Shown: piece after piece, positions 57,048 through 64,000 of the stretch
Numbering within the stretch: position 1 is the first letter of the stretch
How the letters are laid out: every line of letters starts with the position of its first letter
From: Dyella amyloliquefaciens
GTDB lineage: Bacteria; Pseudomonadota; Gammaproteobacteria; Xanthomonadales; Rhodanobacteraceae
NCBI RefSeq assembly: GCF_004296575.1
Contig: NZ_SAYT01000007.1
Location: forward strand, 558,001 to 622,000
Direction: 5' to 3'
DNA length: 64,000 bases
Notes under the pieces: generated by a model
The model's input: the letters and a program-made list of their open reading frames with translations, nothing else
Told to the model about the DNA's origin: nothing
Database searches by the model: none
Program-made: the position numbers and the translations under genes

Positions 57048-58838
57048 ATGAACACTGTCCAGCAAGGTTCCGAACTGCCGCAGCAAGGGCTGTCGCGGGC
57101 TCGGTTGCGCCTGAACCAGTCGCTCGCCATCGACGGCCTGCCGCCGTCGCTCGCCGCGCTGGCGACGGGGCAGGTGTACGCGGTGTACGCGAGCCGTTCG
57201 GCGGCGCGCGATGCACTGTTCTGGAAGACGGCCGCCAACGCCTTGCCGACGCCGGTCACCGTGATGTCCACGCGCTCCTCCGAAGACATCGCGCTGGCAC
57301 TGAAACAGCACGGACTGGACATCGACCAGCCGGGCGCGGTGCATCCCCGCTCGAACGTGTGCGCGCTGCGCCTGCCGCCCGACCGCGATGGCTGCGATGT
57401 GCTGATCGAGGCGTTGCAGGCACTGTCCGAGCAGTGCGCCGCGCCGGCCACGTCCTTCCTGATCGAGGGCACGGCGGCATGCTTCGCCTGGCACGATCGC
57501 ACCGCGCTGACCCGCCAGGGTGCGGCGCTCGCCGGCTGGTGTGCGCAGAGTCGCCACACGGTACTGCTGGTCATGCTGCCGCCGCTGGTGGAGCAGGGCG
57601 ATGGCTTCCTGCCGCTCTCCGACTTCCAGGTTCGCTTTGGCGGCGCCGCGCAACTGGTGCAGGTGCAGGGCGAATTTCGCTGGGAGGTGGCGTTCTGGCG
57701 CGACGCCAACAACACGCTCGCAGCCAGCGAATCGATTCCCTTGCGTTTCTCGCCGACTGATCATCGCCTGGTGGCCGTCAGCGACGCGATGAGGGAGCGT
57801 ACCGAACGTACCGGCCTGATCGCACCCGACGAGATGGTGGTCATGGTGTCACGCCATGCCGTGCAGCATGAGCGCTCGGTGCCCAAGGACTGGCGGGTGC
57901 TGGCCGACAATGACGATCTGGTGGCGGAGGCCAGCCACGCGGTGGCGGCCACGGTGATCCTCCATTACGGCATCAAGGGCAACCTCGCCAGGCTCGCCAA
58001 GCAGGTGAACCTGCTGAGGCGGACCTGTGGCAAGGCGCTCAAGATCCTCATCCGCGAGGACAACGTAAGCATCCGCTATGAACTCTTGATGCTGAACCTC
58101 GGCGCCAACGCGATCATTCCGCGCAGCACGTCGATCGCCCAGGTGGAGATCGCCGTCGACAGCGTGCAAGGCCAGCTGTTCTCGCGTGCCGTGCCCGAGG
58201 ATTATCGCGCCGCGATCGCCGCCGCGATGCGCGATTCCACCACCGGCTACGTGCCCGCACAGCAATTCGTGAAACTGGTGCGCGAAGCGGTGGAGCGCAG
58301 TCGCACCATCCGCCTGCCGAACGTGCTGCTGCGGTTGCTGCTGGAGGCGGACGAGTCCAGTCTCGATGCGCTGCAGGCGTGCAAGGTCCGGCGCACCGGC
58401 GACATGTGCACCGCCAGTGGCGACAGCCTGTACCTGTTCTTCTTCGCCTGCCACGTGGATGACGCGAGCAAGGCCACGGCGAAAGTGTTCAACCGACCGC
58501 TCGCCGACATGTTCCGTGGCGAGCTGCGTTGCGGCGACCCCGAAACCATCTACGGCATGCTCAACACGCTCGAGGATGAAATCACCGAATTGCCGCCGCC
58601 CGATTATTCCAGCCTGGTGGAGGTCGTCGCGCCTGCCGTGTCACCTGCGAAAGAGGGATCGGAGCCGGAGGGAGCAGGGGCTGCGACGGGTGCGGGAGCG
58701 AGCGCCCCCGAAGCTGCCAAACCGACGGATGTGCCGCTGTGGGGGCTGTCGGAACTGGATGCCCGGGGGGAAGACGGGACCGCGCTCACCCGCCGGCCGC
58801 CACGCCCCGCCTCGCTGCCCATGAAGGCGCGGGGATAA
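57048..58838 (+). CDS. bcsE: Cellulose biosynthesis regulator BcsE (c-di-GMP-binding)
   Basis: BcsE binds c-di-GMP through its GIL domain and stabilises the synthase complex together with BcsF, BcsQ and BcsR. The 596-residue product has an N-terminal degenerate ATPase-like half (about 20-220) and a receiver-like middle (about 230-370), then the GIL domain with RTGD at residues 449-452, matching the RxGD/RxxD c-di-GMP site. The C-terminal 75 residues are Pro/Ala/Glu-rich and probably disordered. The true start is the ATG at 57048, 28 bp after the bcsC stop; the same frame is open further upstream but inside bcsC. BcsE marks this as a type II (E. coli-like) system. Confidence 0.93.
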   Translation: MNTVQQGSELPQQGLSRARLRLNQSLAIDGLPPSLAALATGQVYAVYASRSAARDALFWKTAANALPTPVTVMSTRSSEDIALALKQHGLDIDQPGAVHPRSNVCALRLPPDRDGCDVLIEALQALSEQCAAPATSFLIEGTAACFAWHDRTALTRQGAALAGWCAQSRHTVLLVMLPPLVEQGDGFLPLSDFQVRFGGAAQLVQVQGEFRWEVAFWRDANNTLAASESIPLRFSPTDHRLVAVSDAMRERTERTGLIAPDEMVVMVSRHAVQHERSVPKDWRVLADNDDLVAEASHAVAATVILHYGIKGNLARLAKQVNLLRRTCGKALKILIREDNVSIRYELLMLNLGANAIIPRSTSIAQVEIAVDSVQGQLFSRAVPEDYRAAIAAAMRDSTTGYVPAQQFVKLVREAVERSRTIRLPNVLLRLLLEADESSLDALQACKVRRTGDMCTASGDSLYLFFFACHVDDASKATAKVFNRPLADMFRGELRCGDPETIYGMLNTLEDEITELPPPDYSSLVEVVAPAVSPAKEGSEPEGAGAATGAGASAPEAAKPTDVPLWGLSELDARGEDGTALTRRPPRPASLPMKARG

Positions 58839-58842
58839 CCCG

Positions 58843-59049
58843 ATGGACAATCTCTTCTTCGGCTATTTCATCTGGGGCCTGCTGCTGGCGGCACCGCTGT
58901 GGTGGATCGCATGGCGATTCAACATCGTGTCCTGGCTGCCGCGGTTGCGTTCGCTGCTGCGCCGGCGCGTGGTGCAGTTGCCGCCGCAGATCGAGCCGCT
59001 GGTCATTCTCGGCAAGCGTCAGCACGGCGGCGAGGGGAGGAAAGCGTGA
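58843..59049 (+). CDS. bcsF: Cellulose synthase membrane adaptor BcsF
   Basis: A 68-residue membrane peptide: one helix (LFFGYFIWGLLLAAPLWWIAW) and a basic cytoplasmic tail (LPRLRSLLRRRVVQLPPQIE). BcsF in E. coli recruits BcsE to the membrane through such a tail. The gene is 4 nt after bcsE and its stop overlaps the bcsQ start (GTGA), so it is translationally coupled on both sides. Identification rests on size, topology and position, since BcsF is poorly conserved. Confidence 0.88.
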   Translation: MDNLFFGYFIWGLLLAAPLWWIAWRFNIVSWLPRLRSLLRRRVVQLPPQIEPLVILGKRQHGGEGRKA

Positions 59050-59852
59050 GGACCATCGCCGTCATTTCTTCGGTAGGTGGCGCGGGGCGCACGATGCTCA
59101 CAGCCGCGCTGGCAGGGCTGTTGACGAACCGCAGGCACGCGGTGCTCGCCGTTGAATGCGATCCGCGCAATACGCTGGCGTTGTACTGCGGCCTGCACGA
59201 TCCCGCGCGCGCAGGTCTCGTGTCGCACATGCTCGCGCCGAGCGGCGACGTGGGTGCGGCTGCACTGGAAAGCGAGGACGGCGTGCTGTGGCTGCCATGG
59301 GGCGGTGCGCGCGACGACAGCAGCACACTGGACGCCGTGCAAGCGGCAAAAGTCTCCGCCACCTTGCATGGGCAGCATTCCTGGTTGCGGCAGCTGCTGG
59401 CGCGCGTGGACCTGCCCGGGCACGGTGTCGTCCTGATCGATGCGGCGACCTGGCCCTCGGTGCACGCCGCGCAGGCGATCGACGCGGCGGACCTGGTGCT
59501 CGTCGTGGTGCCTCCGCAACCGCTGGCCTGCATCACCTTGCCGCGATTGCGCGGCGAACTGAAGGCGCTTGGCAAGGCCACCCTCTACGTCGCCAACGCG
59601 GTATCGCCGGCGGCGCAGCTGCACACGGACATTCTCACCTTGCTGCGCAACCTGCTCGGGACGGAACTGTCCCCGTACCGCATCCATGCGGACACGGGCA
59701 TTCCCGAAGCCTTGGCGCGCAACGAGAATTTCTGCATCAGCCAACCGCATTCACAGGCAGCCCATGACCTGCAGGGCCTGGCGACGTGGCTGTCCACCTG
59801 GACCCGCCAGTCCGCTCGTGCTTCCGCTTCGTCGGCAGGAGGCGCGACGTGA
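59046..59852 (+). CDS. bcsQ: Cellulose biosynthesis ATPase BcsQ (MinD/ParA-like)
   Basis: BcsQ is a SIMIBI ATPase of the MinD/ParA group that helps place and assemble the synthase. The 268-residue product starts RTIAVISSVGGAGRTMLTAALAGLL. Its deviant Walker A reads VGGAGRTML where ParA has KGGVGKTT, so both lysines are changed (Val and Arg); E. coli BcsQ also departs from the ParA consensus here. Further motifs are VLAVECDPRNTLAL and GVVLIDAATWPSV (Walker B region). It starts with GTG overlapping the bcsF stop and ends overlapping the GTG of bcsA. No bcsR is seen next to it. Confidence 0.93.
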   Translation: MRTIAVISSVGGAGRTMLTAALAGLLTNRRHAVLAVECDPRNTLALYCGLHDPARAGLVSHMLAPSGDVGAAALESEDGVLWLPWGGARDDSSTLDAVQAAKVSATLHGQHSWLRQLLARVDLPGHGVVLIDAATWPSVHAAQAIDAADLVLVVVPPQPLACITLPRLRGELKALGKATLYVANAVSPAAQLHTDILTLLRNLLGTELSPYRIHADTGIPEALARNENFCISQPHSQAAHDLQGLATWLSTWTRQSARASASSAGGAT

Positions 59853-62419
59853 GCGAAGCCGCCGCCAGCCCGCGCATGACCACGCGTCTCAAGCTGCTGT
59901 TGGCGAGGCAGATCGGTGTCGAGGCCGATGCGGCAGCGCGCGTGTGGGCGGTTCGTCTGCTGTTCCGCGAACCGAGGGAGGGTAAGCGCGACTGGGCACT
60001 GCATGGCGCCAATGCGCTGTCGAACCAGTTGCGTGACGAGCTGGCGGTGGGTAAGGACGATGGCTTCCGTACCTGGTGTACCCGACTCTTCTTCAGGCCT
60101 CGCCGTCGTCGCGGACGGCTGGCAATGGATCTTCGCCGCGCGCGCCACCTTCGCGCGAAACAGCGTCGCTCGATGTTGCTGGGCCGCATCGGCGAGTGGC
60201 TCAAGCCCGTGAACGGCGTGTTCATACGCACCGGCCATGCCGTCAGCTCGCGCCTGCCGTCCATCCCGTGGATGAAGGTCAGCGAGCGGGTGCATCAGTC
60301 GTCGGAAACCATGGACCGCGTGCCTTATCTCAAGCCGCTGATCCTGCTGCTTGCGCTGGCGGTCACGCTGGCGTTCTGGACGACACCGCTGGCCATCGCC
60401 GACCAGTTCCGCCTGTTCATCCTGGTATGCGTGGTGATGTTCATCGCGAGGCGCATTCCGGGGCGCTGGCCCACCATGTTGATGGTGTCGCTGTCGATCC
60501 TGATGACCGGGCGCTACATCTGGTGGCGCACCACGCAGACGCTGAACTTCGCGTCGACGATAGAAGCCATCTTCGGCTACATCCTGTTCATGGCCGAGAT
60601 CTACACCTGGATCGTGCTGTTCTTCGGCTATATCCAGACGGTGTGGCCGCTCAATCGCCAGCCTCAGCCCTTGCCGGATGATCCGGCCGAGTGGCCGACG
60701 GTCGACATCTACATTCCCACCTACAACGAACCCTTGTCGGTGGTGAGCCCCACCGTGCTCGCCGCCAAGAGCATGGACTGGCCGCGCGACAAGCTGCGCG
60801 TCTACCTGCTCGACGACGGCACCCGCGAAGAGTTCCATCGCTTCGCCACCGAAGTGGGGGTGGGCTATATCACCCGCGAAGAACATCGTTACGCCAAGGC
60901 GGGCAATATCAACCATGCGTTGAAGCTCACCAGTGGCGAATTCGTCGCCATCTTCGATTGCGACCATATCCCGACGCGCTCGTTCCTGCAGACCACCATG
61001 GGCGAGTTCATCGTCGATCCGAAGTGCGCGCTGGTGCAGACGCCACATCACTTCTTCTCGCCGGACCCGTTCGAGCGCAACTTCGACACCTTCATGCGGA
61101 TCCCCAACGAGGGCAGCCTGTTCTATGGATTGATCCAGGACGGCAACGATTTCTGGAATGCGGCGTTCTTCTGCGGCTCCTGCGCGGTAATCCGGCGCGG
61201 ACCGCTGGAGGAGGTGGGTGGCATCGCAGTGGAAACCGTCACCGAGGATGCGCACACCGCCCTCAAGTTGCACCGGCGCGGCTACCGTTCTGCCTATCTG
61301 CGCATCGTGCAGGCCGCGGGCCTGGCAACCGAAAGCCTGTCCGGCCACATCGGCCAGCGCATCCGCTGGGCGCGCGGCATGGCGCAGATTTTCCGCGTGG
61401 ACAATCCCTGGCTGGGCAAGGGCCTCAGCTTCTTCCAGCGCATCTGCTACAGCAACGCGATGCTGCATTTCTTCTATGGCATCCCGCGCCTGACCTTCAT
61501 GCTGATGCCTAGCGCTTACATGTTCTTCGGTCTGCATGTGTTTGGCGCGGACGCGGTTTCCGTGATGGCCTATGTGCTGCCTTATCTGTTCGTGTCAGGA
61601 CTGGCCAACTCGCGCATCCAGGGCCAGTACCGCCATTCGTTCTGGGCGGAGGTCTACGAGTCGGTACTGGCTTGGTACACCGTGCTGCCCACCACCGTCG
61701 CCTTCATCAATCCCAAGAAGGGCAAGTTCAACGTCACGGCCAAGGGCGGCCTGATCGAGCAGGAGTACCTCGACTGGGCCACCTCCAAGCCGTATGTGTG
61801 GCTGCTGGCGATCAACCTGGCGGCGCTGGTGGCGGGCATCGTGCGGCTGTTCACGGCCGACCGCGACGAGCCGGTCTCGGTGCTGATGAACATGGTGTGG
61901 GGCCTGTTCAACGTGGCGATGCTCGGTGCCGCCGTCGGCGTGGCGCGCGAGACGCGGCAGGTGCGCGTTTCGCATCACATCCCGCTGAAGGTGCCGGCCA
62001 CGCTGATTCTTGCCGATGGCAAGACCGTCGCCTGCCATACCGAGAACTATTCGACCGGCGGCCTGGGCATCGTGTTGCCGAAGACGATGGGCCTGAAGCG
62101 GGGCGACCCCATCGGCGTGAGCTTGTCGCGCGGCGCAATGGACTATTACTTCTCCGCCGTGGTCGCGCGCTCTTCCGAAACACACCTGGGACTGAAGTTC
62201 GAAGACTGGTCCCACGAGAAGGAGACGCAGCTGATCCAGTGCACCTTCGGCCGTGCCGACGCGTGGGCGAACTGGGAGAAGGAACTGGTCACCGACGCGC
62301 CGCTGCACAGTTTTGTCGAAGTGATCGAGATGGGTTTCCAGGGTGTGTTGCGCCTGTTCGACGCCGGCCTGGATGCCGTCGAAGCGGTGGCGCTCCGCCG
62401 GCCTCGTCGGTCTGAATAA
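59849..62419 (+). CDS. bcsA: Cellulose synthase catalytic subunit BcsA
   Basis: BcsA is the family 2 glycosyltransferase that polymerises UDP-glucose to beta-1,4-glucan and threads it through the inner membrane; c-di-GMP bound to its PilZ domain opens the gate. The 856-residue product has membrane helices around 165-260 and 530-690, and the catalytic set Asp322-Asp323-Gly324, DCD at 370-372, TED at 465-467 and QRIRW at 503-507. The PilZ domain has NYSTGG at 733-738 ([D/N]xSxxG), but the RxxxR motif reads Arg703-Gln-Val-Arg-Val707, with valine in place of the second arginine. The first 150 residues are a basic N-terminal extension as in E. coli BcsA. Start GTG 59849 overlaps the bcsQ stop. Confidence 0.96.
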   Translation: MSEAAASPRMTTRLKLLLARQIGVEADAAARVWAVRLLFREPREGKRDWALHGANALSNQLRDELAVGKDDGFRTWCTRLFFRPRRRRGRLAMDLRRARHLRAKQRRSMLLGRIGEWLKPVNGVFIRTGHAVSSRLPSIPWMKVSERVHQSSETMDRVPYLKPLILLLALAVTLAFWTTPLAIADQFRLFILVCVVMFIARRIPGRWPTMLMVSLSILMTGRYIWWRTTQTLNFASTIEAIFGYILFMAEIYTWIVLFFGYIQTVWPLNRQPQPLPDDPAEWPTVDIYIPTYNEPLSVVSPTVLAAKSMDWPRDKLRVYLLDDGTREEFHRFATEVGVGYITREEHRYAKAGNINHALKLTSGEFVAIFDCDHIPTRSFLQTTMGEFIVDPKCALVQTPHHFFSPDPFERNFDTFMRIPNEGSLFYGLIQDGNDFWNAAFFCGSCAVIRRGPLEEVGGIAVETVTEDAHTALKLHRRGYRSAYLRIVQAAGLATESLSGHIGQRIRWARGMAQIFRVDNPWLGKGLSFFQRICYSNAMLHFFYGIPRLTFMLMPSAYMFFGLHVFGADAVSVMAYVLPYLFVSGLANSRIQGQYRHSFWAEVYESVLAWYTVLPTTVAFINPKKGKFNVTAKGGLIEQEYLDWATSKPYVWLLAINLAALVAGIVRLFTADRDEPVSVLMNMVWGLFNVAMLGAAVGVARETRQVRVSHHIPLKVPATLILADGKTVACHTENYSTGGLGIVLPKTMGLKRGDPIGVSLSRGAMDYYFSAVVARSSETHLGLKFEDWSHEKETQLIQCTFGRADAWANWEKELVTDAPLHSFVEVIEMGFQGVLRLFDAGLDAVEAVALRRPRRSE

Positions 62420-62430
62420 CGGGATAGCTC

Positions 62431-64000
62431 ATGGGATTCTGGAATCTCTATTTCATCGCCAAGATCTACCTGGCCTCCATCGGTTCGCTGAAGCCGAACT
62501 GGTGGCTCAACCTGCTGTTCGCGGTGTGCCTGATCGTGCCGCTGCGCCAGCGGTGGCAGCGCACGCTGCGGCTGGTGCTGGCGATCCTGGTGGGCATCGC
62601 GTTGCTCTACCACGAGTCGAACTTGCCTCCCTTCGGCTACCTGCTGAAGCAGCTGCCGGGCCTGGCCTCGTTCTCGCCGACCTATCTGCTGGAATTGGCG
62701 CGGCGCGCGTTCACCCCGGCGATGGTCTACATCCCCATCCTGGCAATCGCGATTTACGCCGCGGTCAATCGCTGGGTGCGTGTCACCACGTTCGTGCTGC
62801 TGGCGCTGATCGCGCTGCCGATATGGCAGGGCATCGGCACGCTGGTCGCGCAGTCTGCCGCGCCCTCCGGCCTTGCCGCCAATCCGCGTGCCGACGCCAA
62901 CCTCGCCAACGCGGGCGCCGATGGGCAGACGGGAAGCTACGACGAGCAGCTCGCCGCGTTCCATCACGCCGAGAAGAATCGCCGAGTGGCGTTCACGCCA
63001 GCAAGCGCCGACCCGGCGTCGCAGTTCGACGTCATCGTGATCCACATCTGCTCGCTGTCATGGGATGACATCGACGTCTCCAACATGACCGACGCGCCGC
63101 TGCTCAGCCGCTTCGACTACGTCTTCAAGAACTTCAGCAGCGCGGCCAGCTACAGTGGTCCCGCCGCGATACGCCTGTTGCGCGCCTCGTGCGGGCAGGA
63201 GGCACACCAGGAGCTCTACGGCGAAACCTCGCCGGACTGCCACATCTTCGCTGACCTCGCCGCGGCCGGTTACGACGTGCAGTTCCTGATGAACCACAAC
63301 GGCCGCTTCGACGACTTTCTCGGCGTGATCCAGCGTGAAATCGGCGTACCAGGCCTGCAGCCGCAGTCCACCGAAGGTCTGCCCACCGTCATGCGCGAAT
63401 TCGAGGGTTCGCCTCTGGTCGGCGACTACGACGCTCTGGCGAAGTGGTACCAGGGGCGCGTGGCCAAGGGCGGCGGTCCGGTGGCGTTGTACTACAACAC
63501 GGTCTCGCTGCATGACGGCAATCGCCTGCCGAACAGCAACCTCAGCAGCCTGCAGTCCTATCCCATCCGCCTGAAGAAGCTGATGGACGACATCGACCGG
63601 CTGATCGATGTGATCAGCCACTCGGGCCGCAAGGCCGTACTGGTCTTCGTGCCCGAACATGGGGCCGCGCTGCGCGGTGACGCCGGACAGATTTCGGGCC
63701 TGCGTGAAATTCCCACGCCGCGCATCATTCGCGTACCGGTGGGCGTCAAGCTGATCGGCCTGCCGGCGGACAAGGAGCCCCAGGGCAAGGGCGTGGTCAT
63801 CGACAAACCCACCAGTTACCTGGCCCTCGCGCAGCTGATGTCCAACCTGATGTCGCACAGTCCGTTCGCCTCGGATGCGCCGGCGCTGCAGCAGTACGCC
63901 AACGATCTGCCACAGACGCGCCTGGTCGGCGAGAACGAAAACACCGTCACCATGGGCACTGCCGACGGTTATGTGATCCACACGCCGGAGGGTGTGTGGG
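62431..64000 (+). CDS. bcsG: Cellulose phosphoethanolamine transferase BcsG (partial)
   Basis: The frame is open from ATG 62431 to the window edge, 523 codons, about 94% of the E. coli length. BcsG is an inner-membrane alkaline-phosphatase-fold enzyme that moves phosphoethanolamine from phosphatidylethanolamine to cellulose in the periplasm. It starts with GFWNLYFIAKIYLASIGSLKPNWWLNLL and has about five helices up to residue 140. The catalytic domain has HICSLSWDD, the nucleophile Ser242 in ASYSGPAAIRLL, RASCGQ and the metal-ligand motif VPEHGAALRGD. It shows that this organism should make pEtN-cellulose. It follows bcsA by 11 bp. Confidence 0.95.
   Translation, partial: MGFWNLYFIAKIYLASIGSLKPNWWLNLLFAVCLIVPLRQRWQRTLRLVLAILVGIALLYHESNLPPFGYLLKQLPGLASFSPTYLLELARRAFTPAMVYIPILAIAIYAAVNRWVRVTTFVLLALIALPIWQGIGTLVAQSAAPSGLAANPRADANLANAGADGQTGSYDEQLAAFHHAEKNRRVAFTPASADPASQFDVIVIHICSLSWDDIDVSNMTDAPLLSRFDYVFKNFSSAASYSGPAAIRLLRASCGQEAHQELYGETSPDCHIFADLAAAGYDVQFLMNHNGRFDDFLGVIQREIGVPGLQPQSTEGLPTVMREFEGSPLVGDYDALAKWYQGRVAKGGGPVALYYNTVSLHDGNRLPNSNLSSLQSYPIRLKKLMDDIDRLIDVISHSGRKAVLVFVPEHGAALRGDAGQISGLREIPTPRIIRVPVGVKLIGLPADKEPQGKGVVIDKPTSYLALAQLMSNLMSHSPFASDAPALQQYANDLPQTRLVGENENTVTMGTADGYVIHTPEGVW

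Overview
This 64-kb window comes from a high-GC gammaproteobacterium. The gene content and the proteins themselves look most like the Xanthomonadales, probably the Rhodanobacteraceae (Dyella, Luteibacter or Rhodanobacter type). That placement is an inference from familiar protein flavours and from the TGTAGGAGCGCACC-type intergenic repeats; no marker phylogeny was possible. Nearly all of the window is ordinary chromosome. There are no tRNA or rRNA genes, no transposases, no phage genes and no CRISPR array.

Layout. 1-4.6 kb: the classic translation/RNA operon, 3' end of infB, then rbfA, truB, rpsO and pnp. 4.7-8.5 kb: class III polyhydroxyalkanoate synthase (phaE, phaC), a PspC-domain peptide, mtnA and a GtrA-like membrane protein. 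8.7-11.3 kb: gyrA. 11.3-17.7 kb: mixed housekeeping and stress genes (exported amidohydrolase, DUF427 protein, peroxiredoxin, CbpA-type co-chaperone, PilH-like response regulator, YhdH-type reductase, LOG phosphoribohydrolase). 17.9-23.6 kb: the 2-oxoglutarate dehydrogenase operon sucA-sucB-lpd. 23.8-26 kb: ribosomal oxygenase roxA coupled to a GNAT protein. 26.2-37.1 kb: a nearly complete assimilatory sulfate block, cysJ-cysI-cysH, a fused ATP sulfurylase/APS kinase, a CysB-type regulator, cysG and cysK. Together these take sulfate through APS, PAPS, sulfite and sulfide to cysteine, and also make the siroheme that CysI needs. 37.2-44 kb: HxlR regulator with a divergent GST, an unknown secreted protein, purB and fumC. 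44-48.2 kb: a YtrA-type self-regulated ABC transporter operon with an exported peptide and a lipoprotein. 48.4-49.2 kb: a short-chain dehydrogenase relative whose catalytic residues are all replaced. 49.7-64 kb: an E. coli-type cellulose operon, bcsB-Z-C-E-F-Q-A-G, running off the right edge inside bcsG. BcsG should add phosphoethanolamine to the cellulose.

The most unusual material is non-coding. Two islands of about 1 kb (32,257-33,228 and 41,325-42,473) are built the same way: a type I element on the plus strand and a related type II element on the minus strand, convergent, bounded by short REP-like sequences. Types I and II share the same chain of hairpins, but in several stems the sequence has been replaced while pairing is kept. 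The clearest is a 5-bp stem on a constant TGCC loop with three unrelated stem sequences between nearly constant flanks. This looks like a structured repeat family under selection for folding, or one kept palindromic by repair. Other points to check are a perfect 20-bp hairpin plus T7 just before rpsO, an alanine at the main quinolone position of GyrA, the catalytically stripped SDR, a non-canonical PilZ arginine motif in BcsA, and a near-perfect operator over the promoter of the YtrA operon.
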